From Pseudoroseicyclus aestuarii (GTDB lineage Bacteria > Pseudomonadota > Alphaproteobacteria > Rhodobacterales > Rhodobacteraceae), in the NCBI RefSeq assembly GCF_003217255.1, contig NZ_QJTE01000003.1, positions 372,001-436,000 of the forward strand: 64,000 nucleotides of DNA, given 5' to 3'. The position numbers were made by a program, and so were the translations under genes. The first letter of the stretch is position 1. Each line of letters begins with the position of its first letter. Shown here piece after piece: positions 1 through 8,379 of the stretch. The notes under the pieces were generated by a model, which was not told where the DNA came from, did no database searches, and saw only the letters and a program-made list of their open reading frames with translations.

Positions 1-268
1 GCTGGCCGGGCAGGGGGCCAAGGCCGGCCTGCGGGTACATGTCGGTGAGGTAGAGCATGATCGCGCCGCGTTCGCGCACCGTCTCGTCGTCGTCGATGAG
101 GTAGGGCACCTTCTTCTCGGGATGCGGGTTGGCGGCGTCCGGGCTGCCGCTGCCGTCCTGCCGGGGAATCGTGACCTCGCGGATCTCGACGTCTGCTGCG
201 CCGAGCTCGTCCAGCAGCGTCACGACGGCGGAAGAGCGGGAATTGGGGGAGTGGTAGAGGATTGGCAT
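1..268 (-). CDS. Glutathione S-transferase family protein, N-terminal part (runs off the window edge)
   Basis: Only about the first 89 residues are present. The reading begins MPILYHSPNSRSSAV and carries a thioredoxin-fold pattern typical of GST N-terminal domains: a short beta strand, a Ser/Arg-rich active-site loop (SPNSRSS), then the cis-proline region KKVPYLIDDD followed by ERGAIMLYLTDMYP, which corresponds to the glutathione-binding ES/RG-AI-YL segment. Two consecutive ATGs exist (271 and 268). The AGGAGG Shine-Dalgarno sits better for the second, so 268 is used. The gene is divergent from the WYL regulator at 340, which may control it. Substrate cannot be told. Confidence 0.8.
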   Translation of the reverse strand, partial: MPILYHSPNSRSSAVVTLLDELGAADVEIREVTIPRQDGSGSPDAANPHPEKKVPYLIDDDETVRERGAIMLYLTDMYPQAGLGPLPGQ

Positions 269-339
269 CATCGCCTCCTGTGCTTGCGGATGGTGCCGGT
301 CTATCCTGCCCCTGCTGACAGAATCCGGCAGGAGGAAAA

Positions 340-1032
340 ATGGCCCGCAGCGATCGCCTGATGCGGCTGATGGACGTGCTCCGGCGGCTGCCAGCGCCGG
401 TGACGGCGCAGCGGCTGGCCGAGGAGACGGGCATCTCGCCGCGGCAGCTTTACCGCGACATCGCGACGCTGCGCGCGGGCGGGGCGCTGATCGATGGCGC
501 CGCGGGGCTGGGCTATACGCTGACCGAGGATCCGGCCCTGCCGCCGCAAAGCTTCGACCGGATCGAGATCGAGGCGCTGGTGCTGGCGGTCTCGGGCCTC
601 GGAACCCTGGGCGATCCTGTGCTGGAAAAGGCGGGGCAGGCGGCGCTGGCGCGAATCGTCGCGACACTGCCGGACCGGCAGGCGCAGCAGGCGATCCACA
701 CGGTGATGCGCAGCTTCCGCGCCGTCGATGCGCGCCCCGAGCCGCTGGTCGATCCCGCGCTGCTGCGCGAGGCCTGCTGGGAGGAGACGGACCTGCTGAT
801 CCACTACCGCGACCTCAAGGAGCGCGAGACCGAGCGGCTGATCTGGCCGCTCGGCCTGTCCTACGGGCCGCAGTCGCTGATGCTGCTGGCCCATTGCCGG
901 CTGCGGATGGATTTCCGCGTCTTCCATGTCGCCCGCATGGGCTGGGCGCGCCCCGGCGGGGGCACGTTCCGGCCAAGGCGCGTGGGCCTGCTGCGCGACT
1001 ATGTCGCCGCGCGGCAGGCCGGGCTCAGGTGA
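340..1032 (+). CDS. YafY-type transcriptional regulator (HTH plus WYL domain)
   Basis: A 230-residue DNA-binding protein. Residues about 1-60 form a winged helix-turn-helix of the DeoR/HTH_11 kind (RLMRLMDVLRRLPAPVTAQRL, then an RQLYRDIATLR recognition helix). Residues about 130-215 form a WYL-type ligand-sensing domain (LLIHYRDLKERETERLIWPLGL). The start has a strong AGGAGG seven bases upstream. Only 71 bases separate it from the divergent GST gene, so the two probably share a regulatory region. Its 3' end overlaps the convergent hydrolase gene by eight bases. Relatives often regulate stress or catabolic genes. The effector is unknown. Confidence 0.85.
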   Translation: MARSDRLMRLMDVLRRLPAPVTAQRLAEETGISPRQLYRDIATLRAGGALIDGAAGLGYTLTEDPALPPQSFDRIEIEALVLAVSGLGTLGDPVLEKAGQAALARIVATLPDRQAQQAIHTVMRSFRAVDARPEPLVDPALLREACWEETDLLIHYRDLKERETERLIWPLGLSYGPQSLMLLAHCRLRMDFRVFHVARMGWARPGGGTFRPRRVGLLRDYVAARQAGLR

Positions 1033-3046
1033 AGTCGCGCGGGATGCGGTGCGACCAGGGGCGGCGGTAGACTTCCGTTCCGTCCTCTTTGCCCACGACC
1101 TCGCCCGACAGCAGCCACTCTTCCGCCGTGCAGGCCAGCTGCATCGAGGTGCGGGTGCGGACGTGCCAGCCGGGGCGAGAGACCTCGCAGATCCAGTCGG
1201 CGCGGCCCGTCGCGCTGTTGGGGTCGTTGGCCGTGATGCTCCAGGCCTCGTCCTGGATCACGCGGCTCGACATGCCGGTCTCGGGATGCTCGACCAGCCC
1301 GCCGTCGTTTTCGAGGTGCAGGGTCGTCACCATGCTGCTGCGATCGGTCTCGATCCAGTGGCGGGCGTGCCCCTCCTCGTGCGTGATGTGCTCCGGCAGC
1401 GGGCTCTCGTCCTCGGGCTCGGGCAGGGTGATCTCCTGCGCGCCGGCCTGCAGCGGCAGGCCGAGGCGGATCGACGACAGGTCGATGGTGACGCCGGGAT
1501 CGGTGGGGGCGGGCAGCGTGACCGGCCAGTAGGCGGTCGAGATCGCCAGCCGCAGGCTGTGCCCCGGCCGCAGGCGGTAGCCGCAGGCATCGAGGCGCAG
1601 CGTCACATCGACCATCTCGCCGCGCGGCATCGGCGCGGGGTCGGCATTGCCGTCGCGATGCGCGAGGTTCAGCACCCCGTAGGCGATGCGGTAGGCGGTG
1701 CCGTCGGGATGCACATCCACCAGCCGGGCGCAGAGGTTGGCCCAGTCGTCCTCGCAGGAGAGGCGCAGCCGCAGCTCGGGCATGCCCAGCAGGTCCAGCG
1801 GCGCCTCCTGCGGCGGGGTCTGGAAACACAGCGAGCCGCCGTCGTCGCTGCGCTGGTCACCCGACATGTCGGCGGTGGGGGCCGAGGTGAACCATTCGCC
1901 CGCCATGATGCCGGTATCGAGGGGGGAGCGCAGGTAGTGCGCGCGCGGCGCCGCATCGGCAGCCTCGCCCGTGCTCAGCGCGCCCGCGGCGTCGACGTGG
2001 TAGGGCGCGAGGGCAGGCCTCTGCCAGTCGTCCACCGCCAGCCATGTGCCCTCGTCGCGATCGCGCCGGGGAGAGGGCGGGCGGTTCGCCTCGCTGCGGA
2101 AGGCGCGCAGCTGCGGCCAGTCTTCGGCGCCGTTCGCCTCGTCCTTCAGCCAGCGGTTCCACCAGGCCACCGCCTCGCCCAGGAAATCCACGCGCGGCTT
2201 GGGCCAGGCGAAGTGGGGGTACTTGTGCACCCAGGGGCCGATCAGCGCCTTGGCCTGCGGACCCAGCCCCTCGATCGCCTTGATCGGCGTGTTGCGGTAG
2301 CCGTCGGCCCAGCCGGCGATCACCAGCGCGGGGATCTGCACGGCATCGAAACCCTCGCAGATCGAGGCATGGCGCCAGTAGTCGTCGCGCCGCTGGTGCC
2401 GGAACCAGTCCTCCGCCCAGTCGGGGTTCTTCTCGAGCCGCTCCAGCCACATGGCGCGCCAGTCGTCGCCGACGATTGCGGGATCGGGCGGGCGCGACTG
2501 GAAGGCCTGCATCGTCGCCGCCCAGCCCATGTTGGCCGAGAGCATGCAGCCGTTCTTGTAGTGGATGTCGTCGTTGTAGCGGTCCACCGTGGAGGCGATG
2601 GAGATTACCGCCTTGAGCGGCGCGGGCCGCAGCGCGGCCACCTGCAGCGCGTTGAACCCGCCCCAGGAGATGCCCATCATCCCGACATTGCCGTTCGACC
2701 AGGGCTGCGCCGCGATCCAGTCGATCACCTCGCAGGCATTGGCCAGCTCCAGCGAGGAATATTCATCGTCGATGATGCCGCTGCTCTCGCCCGAGCCGCG
2801 GATATCCACGCGCACCCCGGCGATGCCGTTCTCGGCGAAGGTGGGATAGGTGCTCTCGTCGCGCTGGGCGGTCTGGTCGCGCTTGCGGTAGGGCAGGAAC
2901 TCGAGAACGGCGGGCACGGGATCGGCCTCCGCGCCCTTCGGCATCCAGATCCGCGCGGCGAGGCGCGTGCCGTCGGCAAGGTCGATCCAGTGGTTCTCGA
3001 TGACGGTGAAGTCTGTGTCGGGCATGACGCTCCTTGGGTCGGTCAT
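1025..3046 (-). CDS. CocE/NonD family serine hydrolase (X-Pro dipeptidyl-peptidase-like)
   Basis: A 673-residue alpha/beta hydrolase followed by a C-terminal jelly-roll domain, the architecture of cocaine esterase, alpha-amino-acid ester hydrolases and PepX. The nucleophile elbow is GISWGG with Ser127. The likely catalytic Asp lies in GWADGYRN and the His in GPWVHKYPH. No signal peptide is visible, so it should act in the cytoplasm. Its ATG overlaps the TGA of the upstream ATPase gene (ATGA at 3043-3046), making it the last gene of the peptide-transport operon. The context suggests it hydrolyses an imported peptide, amide or ester. The substrate is inference. An internal ATG at residue 8 is an alternative start. 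Confidence 0.85.
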   Translation of the reverse strand: MTDPRSVMPDTDFTVIENHWIDLADGTRLAARIWMPKGAEADPVPAVLEFLPYRKRDQTAQRDESTYPTFAENGIAGVRVDIRGSGESSGIIDDEYSSLELANACEVIDWIAAQPWSNGNVGMMGISWGGFNALQVAALRPAPLKAVISIASTVDRYNDDIHYKNGCMLSANMGWAATMQAFQSRPPDPAIVGDDWRAMWLERLEKNPDWAEDWFRHQRRDDYWRHASICEGFDAVQIPALVIAGWADGYRNTPIKAIEGLGPQAKALIGPWVHKYPHFAWPKPRVDFLGEAVAWWNRWLKDEANGAEDWPQLRAFRSEANRPPSPRRDRDEGTWLAVDDWQRPALAPYHVDAAGALSTGEAADAAPRAHYLRSPLDTGIMAGEWFTSAPTADMSGDQRSDDGGSLCFQTPPQEAPLDLLGMPELRLRLSCEDDWANLCARLVDVHPDGTAYRIAYGVLNLAHRDGNADPAPMPRGEMVDVTLRLDACGYRLRPGHSLRLAISTAYWPVTLPAPTDPGVTIDLSSIRLGLPLQAGAQEITLPEPEDESPLPEHITHEEGHARHWIETDRSSMVTTLHLENDGGLVEHPETGMSSRVIQDEAWSITANDPNSATGRADWICEVSRPGWHVRTRTSMQLACTAEEWLLSGEVVGKEDGTEVYRRPWSHRIPRDFT

Positions 3047-4674
3047 TGTCCGCCGCTGGCGATCCGCCGCGAGGAGAGCGCCTCTTCGAGCCAGCCCTCC
3101 TTCATCTCGGGCACGGATTTCAGCAGCAGGTCGGTATAGTCGTCGAAGGGCGGCGAGAGCGCCTCGTCCCGCGGGCCGAAGCGTTGCAGCCGCCCGTTCA
3201 GCATCACCGCCACGCTGTCGGCGATGGCGCGCACGATGGCGATGTCATGGGTGATGAAGACGTAGGAGACACCCGTCTCCTTCTGCAGCCGCATCAGCAG
3301 CGACAGGATCCCCTCGGCCACCAGCGGGTCGAGCGCGGAGGTCGGCTCGTCGCAGAGGATCAGCTCGGGCCCGGCGGCCAGCGCGCGGGCGATGGCGACG
3401 CGCTGTTTCTGCCCGCCCGACAGCTCTGCCGGGTAGCGGTCGGCGAAGCCCTGGCCCATCTCGATCTGGTCGAGAAGCTCCTGCACCCGCTCGCGCCGGG
3501 CCTTGCCGCGCATGCCGTGGTAGAAGCGCAGGGGCCGGCCGATGATCTGCGCGACGGTATGGCGCGGGTTCACCGCCGTGTCGGCCATCTGGTAGATCAG
3601 CTGGATCTGCCGAAGCTGGTCCTTGCTGCGCTGCGCGAGGCGGGGCGGCAGGGTCTCTCCGTCGAAGGTGACCGTCCCCGCGGACTGCGGCAGCAGCCCG
3701 GTGATGACGCGGGCGAGCGTGGATTTGCCCGAGCCCGATTCCCCCACGATGGCCAGCGTCTGCCCGCGCGGCACGTGCAGCGACACATCAGTCAGCACCT
3801 GCGGCCCGCTGCCGTAGGAGGCCGAGATCCCCTCGAGCCGCAGAAGCGCGCCTGACTGATCGGTGGCGGCGGGTTTGCTGGTCGTGCGCACATCGACCAG
3901 CGCGCGGGTATACCCCTCTTCCGGCGCCTCGATGATCTGGCGGGTGGGGCCGTATTCGACCGTCTCGCCATGGCGCAGCACCATGATGTCGTCGGCCACC
4001 TGCGCCACCACGGCCAGATCGTGCGTGATGTAGAGCGCGGCTGTCCCGGTCTCTTCGATGGCGCGCTTGATCGCGGCGAGCACGTCGATCTGCGTCGTCA
4101 CGTCGAGCGCGGTCGTCGGCTCGTCGAAGACGATCAGGTCGGGGCGCGGGCATAGCGCCATGGCCGTCATCGCCCGCTGAAGCTGCCCGCCAGAAACCTG
4201 GTGCGGGTAGCGGTTCCCGAAGGTCTCGGGATCGGGCAGGCCGAGGATGCCGAAAAGTTCGGCGGCGCGGGCGCGGGCCTCTGATTTCGACATGATGCCG
4301 TGGCGCAGCGTGCCCTCGATCACCTGATCGCCCAGCTTGTGCGCCGGGTTGAAGGCGGCGGCGGCCGATTGCGCGACGTAGCAGACGCGCGCGCCGCGGA
4401 CCCGCCCGATGCCGCGCGGCGACAGCGCGAGGATATCCTCGCCGTCCAGCCGCACCTGCCCGCCGGTGATCGTGACCCCGCCGCGGCCATAGGCCAGCGC
4501 GGCGAGGCCGATGGTGGACTTTCCGGCGCCAGACTCGCCGATCAGCCCGAGGACCCGCCCCTTCTCGAGGTCGAAGGAGATGCCCTTGACGATCTCGATC
4601 TCGCGGCGCGAGCCGTCTTCTTCATAGGCATGGGCGCCGATCTTCAGATCGCGGACTTCCAGCAGATCAGCCAT
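3043..4674 (-). CDS. Peptide-type ABC transporter, fused double ATP-binding protein (DppD-DppF-like)
   Basis: The 543 residues hold two complete nucleotide-binding domains of the oligopeptide/nickel family in one chain, as in GsiA or YejF. Domain one has Walker A GESGAGKST, signature VSGGQLQRA and Walker B LIVFDEPTTALD. Domain two has GESGSGKST, LSGGQKQRVA and LILCDEPTSALD. It energises the two permeases encoded upstream. The start overlaps the end of the DppC-like gene by eight bases and the stop overlaps the hydrolase start, so translation is probably coupled through the operon. Both ATPase sites look intact. Confidence 0.92.
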   Translation of the reverse strand: MADLLEVRDLKIGAHAYEEDGSRREIEIVKGISFDLEKGRVLGLIGESGAGKSTIGLAALAYGRGGVTITGGQVRLDGEDILALSPRGIGRVRGARVCYVAQSAAAAFNPAHKLGDQVIEGTLRHGIMSKSEARARAAELFGILGLPDPETFGNRYPHQVSGGQLQRAMTAMALCPRPDLIVFDEPTTALDVTTQIDVLAAIKRAIEETGTAALYITHDLAVVAQVADDIMVLRHGETVEYGPTRQIIEAPEEGYTRALVDVRTTSKPAATDQSGALLRLEGISASYGSGPQVLTDVSLHVPRGQTLAIVGESGSGKSTLARVITGLLPQSAGTVTFDGETLPPRLAQRSKDQLRQIQLIYQMADTAVNPRHTVAQIIGRPLRFYHGMRGKARRERVQELLDQIEMGQGFADRYPAELSGGQKQRVAIARALAAGPELILCDEPTSALDPLVAEGILSLLMRLQKETGVSYVFITHDIAIVRAIADSVAVMLNGRLQRFGPRDEALSPPFDDYTDLLLKSVPEMKEGWLEEALSSRRIASGGQ

Positions 4675-5491
4675 CGCGGCCCCCTTTCAGACTCGAGGTC
4701 CGGTGCAGCAGCCAGTCGACGACGATGTTGACGCAGACCGCCAGCGCCGCGATGGCGCCGCCCGGGATCAGCGCCGCCGGCACGCCGAAGATGATGCCGT
4801 CGCTGTTGTCCTTGACCATGCCGCCCCAGTCCGCCTGCGGCGGCTGGATGCCGAGACCCAGGAACGACAGCGTCGACAGGAACAGGACGGCGAAGGCGAA
4901 GCGCAGGCCGAACTCGGCCAGCAGCGGCGAGAGGGCATTGGGCAGGATCTCTCGGAAGATGATCCAGATCGTGCCCTCGCCGCGCAGGCGCGCCGCCTCG
5001 ACGAAGTCCATGACGGCGATGTCCACCGCCACCGCCCGGCCCAGCCGGAAGACGCGGGTGGAATCTAGGATCGCCATGACGAGGATCAGGATCCACAGCT
5101 TCTGCGGCAGGGCGGCCAGCACCACGAGGGCGAAGATCAGCGTCGGGATCGACATCATCAGATCGTTCAGCCGCGACAGCCCCTGATCGACGATCCCCCG
5201 CGTCACGGCAGCCACGAAGCTGAGGCAGATGCCGATGGCGAAGGACAGGATCGAGGCCGCGAGCGCCACGAAAAGCGTCGTCTGCGCGCCGAAGATCAGG
5301 CGCGACAGCAGGTCTCGGCCAAGGTTGTCGGTGCCCAGCCAGTGCTCGGGGCCCATCGGCTCCCAGACCGCGCCGACGATCTCTCGCTCGCCATAGGGGG
5401 CGAGGACAGGGGCGAAGAGGGCGGCGACGAAGGCCAGCGCGATGCCGGCCATGCCGATCCAGGCGGAGGGCGGGATGCTGCGCAGCCTCAT
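4667..5491 (-). CDS. Peptide-type ABC transporter permease, DppC-like
   Basis: A 274-residue inner-membrane permease of the DppC/OppC type. It begins MRLRSIPPSAWIG, has about six hydrophobic helices, and carries the conserved early motif HWLGTDNLGRDLLSRL. The EAA loop that contacts the ATPase is EAARLRGEGTIWIIFREILP. The start at 5491 overlaps the stop of the upstream permease as ATGA. A longer open frame extends upstream, but that part is out-of-frame reading through the DppB-like gene. The product pairs with the DppB-like subunit to form the membrane channel. Confidence 0.9.
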   Translation of the reverse strand: MRLRSIPPSAWIGMAGIALAFVAALFAPVLAPYGEREIVGAVWEPMGPEHWLGTDNLGRDLLSRLIFGAQTTLFVALAASILSFAIGICLSFVAAVTRGIVDQGLSRLNDLMMSIPTLIFALVVLAALPQKLWILILVMAILDSTRVFRLGRAVAVDIAVMDFVEAARLRGEGTIWIIFREILPNALSPLLAEFGLRFAFAVLFLSTLSFLGLGIQPPQADWGGMVKDNSDGIIFGVPAALIPGGAIAALAVCVNIVVDWLLHRTSSLKGGRDG

Positions 5492-6480
5492 CGCGGGTGC
5501 CTCAGCCGCGGATTGGCGAGGATCGAGACGATATCGGCCACCATGTTCAGAAGGATGTAGACGGCCGCGAAGATCAGCCCGCAGGCCTGCACCACCGGCA
5601 TGTCGCGCACCGTTACCGCATCGACCATGTACTGGCCCATGCCGGGATAGACGAAGACCACCTCGACCACGACGACGCCGACCACGAGATAGGCGAGGTT
5701 CAGCGCCACCACGTTGACGATGGGCGCCACCGCATTGGGCGCGGCGTGATGGATGATCGTGCGCAGAGCGCCGATGCCCTTGAGCTCGGCCGTCTCGATG
5801 TATTGCGAGGACATGATCGACAGGATCGCGGCGCGGGTCATGCGCATCATATGCGCGATCACCACCAGCACCAGCGTCGCCACCGGCAGCGCGATGGCGC
5901 CCAGCCGCTCGCCCAGGCTCATGCTGTCGTAGACGGTGGCGGGGAAGGGGGCGACGCCGAACTTCACCGCGAAGAAGAGGATCAGCAGGTAGCCCACGAA
6001 GAACTCGGGCAGCGAGATCGCGGCCAGCGAGACGATGTTGATCAGCCGGTCCGCAAGGCGGTCGACGTAGCGCACCGCCAGCATGCCAAGGCCCACGGCC
6101 AGCGGCACGGCGATGACCGCGGCCACGGCGGCGAGGAACAGCGAATTGCCCAGCCGGCGGCTGATCTGCGCGCTGACGTCCTGCCCGCTGGCCCATGAGG
6201 TGCCGAAATCGCCCTGCACCGCCCCGCCCAGCCACTCGAAGTAGCGGGTCCATATGGGCCGGTCGAGGCCGAGCTCGGCAGTGATGTTGGCGATCGCCTG
6301 CGGCGTGGCGCTTTGCCCGAGGTAGGTGCTGGCGAAATCGCCCGGCAGCGCCTCGATCCCGACGAAGATCAGCAGCGAGACGGCGATCAGCAGCAGCGCG
6401 GAGAGCCCGAGCCGCTGCAGGATCAGGGTTGCGACGGGGGGCAGGCCGCGGCGCTGCCCCCCTGAACTGGCGTCACTCAT
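5488..6480 (-). CDS. Peptide-type ABC transporter permease, DppB-like
   Basis: A 330-residue inner-membrane permease of the DppB/OppB type. After a basic N-terminus there is a long first helix (LGLSALLLIAVSLLIFVGIEALPGD), then the family's periplasmic segment and five further helices. The EAA loop reads ELKGIGALRTIIHHAAPNA. The gene begins at an ATG inside the last codons of the binding-protein gene and ends in an ATGA overlap with the DppC-like gene. Tight coupling indicates equal stoichiometry. The substrate cannot be read from the permease. Confidence 0.9.
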   Translation of the reverse strand: MSDASSGGQRRGLPPVATLILQRLGLSALLLIAVSLLIFVGIEALPGDFASTYLGQSATPQAIANITAELGLDRPIWTRYFEWLGGAVQGDFGTSWASGQDVSAQISRRLGNSLFLAAVAAVIAVPLAVGLGMLAVRYVDRLADRLINIVSLAAISLPEFFVGYLLILFFAVKFGVAPFPATVYDSMSLGERLGAIALPVATLVLVVIAHMMRMTRAAILSIMSSQYIETAELKGIGALRTIIHHAAPNAVAPIVNVVALNLAYLVVGVVVVEVVFVYPGMGQYMVDAVTVRDMPVVQACGLIFAAVYILLNMVADIVSILANPRLRHPR

Positions 6481-8059
6481 TCAGCCACACGCGGCTGATC
6501 ATCCGCCCGCTGGAGAAGTCGTTGCCGATGTCGTCGACGTAGCCCATCAGATTGGCGCTGGCGGCGTTGATGTAGTCGTTGAAGACCGGGATGATCGCCC
6601 CGCCCTCGTCGCGGACCATCAGCGCCATGTCGCGGTACAGCTCCTCGCGGCGCTCGGTGTCCAGCTCGGCCCGCGCCTCCAGCAGCATCGCGTCGAAGTC
6701 GTCGCGGAAGAAGTTGGTGTCGTTCCACTCCGCGCTCGACAGGAAGTTGGTGGAGTAGCGCGAATCCTGCGTCGGGCGCCCGCCCCAGTAGGAGGCGGAG
6801 AAGGGCTGCACGTTCCAGACGTTGGACCAGTAGCCGTCCTCGGGCTCGCGCACGATGTTCAGCTCGATCCCGGCCTCGGCCGCGTTCTGCTGGAACAGCA
6901 CGGCGGCATCGACGGCGCCGGGGAAGGCGACGTCCGAGGTGCGCAGCGTGATCGGCCCCTCGTGACCCGAGCGGCGGTAGTAGTCAGCCGCCTGCTCGGG
7001 GTCGTAGGTGCGCTGCTCGATCCCCTCGGGGAAGAGGGCATAGGCCTCGTTCACCGGGAAGTCGTTGCCGATGGTGCCGAAGCCGCCCAGCACCTGCTGC
7101 AGCATCGCCTCGCGGTCGATCGCCAGCTTCAGCGCCATGCGCAGGTCGTTGTTGTCGAAGGGCGCCGTGTCGCAATGCATCAGGAAGGAGTAGTAGCCCT
7201 TGCCCGATGTGGTCAGGATCTCGACGTTGGGGGCGCGCTGCAGCAGCGGCACGGTCTTGGGCGCGATGGTGCTGGCGAAATGCACCCGGCCCGAGCTGAG
7301 CGCCGCGACCCGCGCGGTGTTGTCGTTGATCACCAGGATCTCGGCGCTGTCGACATGGCCGCGGTCGTCGCGCCAGTCGTCCTCGTTGCGGGTGAAGGTC
7401 AGACGCACGCCCTGCTCGGCGGTCTCGAGCTTGTAGGGGCCGGTGCCGATGGCGGCATCGGGGGCGTCGCGGCCGCCATTCGGCTGCATGATCAGGTGGT
7501 AGTCGGTCAGGATCAGCGGCAGGTCGGCATTGCCGGCGTCCAGCGTGATGACCAGATCGCCGCCGCGGTTCTCGATCCCGGTGATCGACTGCAGCAGGCC
7601 AAGCGCGCCCGACTGCGATTCCGCGTCGGTGTGGCGCTGCAGCGTGGCAACGGCGTCGTCGACCGTGAAGGGGCTGCCGTCGTGGAAGGTGACGCCCTGC
7701 CGGATCTTGAAGGTCCATTCGGTCGCATCGGCCGAGGGGGTCCAGCTTTCGGCAAGGTTCGGGACCGGCGTGCCTTCGACCGGGTCGGATTCGACCAGCG
7801 TGTCGCCCCAGGTCTGCACCGCGGTGAACATGACCGAGCCGGTCGCCGCCGCCGGGTCGAGCGAATCCGTCGAGGCGCCGCCGTTCAGGGCGATCAGCAG
7901 GTGGCCGCCTTTCTGGGCCTCCTGCGCCGAGGCGGCGCTGGCAAAGAGCGGCGCGGCCGCGGCGCCGAGGCCGGCGGCCAGGCTGCGGCCCATGAATTCG
8001 CGCCGGCCCATGCGGCCACGGGCGACCTGCCGCGTCAGAAACTTGGTGTAGTCGTCCAT
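6473..8059 (-). CDS. ABC transporter substrate-binding protein, family 5, Tat-exported
   Basis: A 528-residue periplasmic binding protein of the SBP_bac_5 (DppA/OppA) family. The N-terminus has a twin-arginine signal (GRMGRREFMGRSLAAGLGA, cleavage near ASAASAQ), so it is probably exported folded. The family core is clear: AESWTPSADATEWTFKIRQG, then VTFHDGSPFTVDDAV. The ATG at 8059 was chosen because it precedes MDDYTKFLTRQVARG and places the signal correctly. An in-frame ATG 35 codons upstream gives an unlikely extension. First gene of the operon. A 9-bp inverted repeat lies in its leader at 8102-8121. Dipeptides, oligopeptides or another small amide are plausible ligands. Confidence 0.9.
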   Translation of the reverse strand: MDDYTKFLTRQVARGRMGRREFMGRSLAAGLGAAAAPLFASAASAQEAQKGGHLLIALNGGASTDSLDPAAATGSVMFTAVQTWGDTLVESDPVEGTPVPNLAESWTPSADATEWTFKIRQGVTFHDGSPFTVDDAVATLQRHTDAESQSGALGLLQSITGIENRGGDLVITLDAGNADLPLILTDYHLIMQPNGGRDAPDAAIGTGPYKLETAEQGVRLTFTRNEDDWRDDRGHVDSAEILVINDNTARVAALSSGRVHFASTIAPKTVPLLQRAPNVEILTTSGKGYYSFLMHCDTAPFDNNDLRMALKLAIDREAMLQQVLGGFGTIGNDFPVNEAYALFPEGIEQRTYDPEQAADYYRRSGHEGPITLRTSDVAFPGAVDAAVLFQQNAAEAGIELNIVREPEDGYWSNVWNVQPFSASYWGGRPTQDSRYSTNFLSSAEWNDTNFFRDDFDAMLLEARAELDTERREELYRDMALMVRDEGGAIIPVFNDYINAASANLMGYVDDIGNDFSSGRMISRVWLNE

Positions 8060-8379
8060 GAAATCTTCCCTTGTTCCCTGTTGGGCGCATTCGACTTCAG
8101 GCCGGCAGCCTTGGCTGCCGGGTCCGGCATCTGCCGCCCGATCATTTTCGTGTGGCTGCATCAAACCGGCTCGGCATGCGATTTACAACCCTGCTGACGC
8201 CATGCTGGCCCCCGGAATCACCAGCATTTTCACGCTCAGAGGGCTGTGCAGGGGGCGCGGCACACGCAAAGCGGTCGGCGCCGCGCGGGGGCGGGCGCGA
8301 ATCCCCTTGCCGCCCGCAGCGATCTTCTCCAGATCTGCGCGCGCCCGCCGCGAGCGCGGCGGCAGCAGGAGGGCGCGCC
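8060..8379. other. 320-bp divergent intergenic region
   Basis: This gap separates the peptide-transport operon (minus) from the glutathionylspermidine-synthase-like gene (plus). I found one perfect inverted repeat (8102-8121), listed separately, and an AGGAGG at 8367-8372 serving the downstream gene. Open frames through it read as low-complexity GC-rich peptides without family motifs. I could not place a convincing -35/-10 pair on either strand. Confidence 0.5.
8102..8121 (-). promoter_or_regulatory. Perfect 9-bp inverted repeat in the leader of the peptide-transport operon
   Basis: The arms CCGGCAGCC (8102-8110) and GGCTGCCGG (8113-8121) are separated by TT. The centre is about 50 bases upstream of the binding-protein ATG. 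It could be an operator for a dimeric regulator or a cruciform. As RNA the two-base loop would open slightly. There is no T run, so a terminator is unlikely. The function is inference. Confidence 0.35.

Noticed and set aside
926-3139. A 737-codon open frame on the plus strand opposite the CocE-type hydrolase
   Set aside because: It is antisense to a gene with clear catalytic motifs, is rich in Arg/Gly/Ala/Val with no family motif, and is expected from GC-rich codon use.
6326-8197. A 623-codon open frame opposite the substrate-binding protein
   Set aside because: Low-complexity antisense reading of a well-supported gene.
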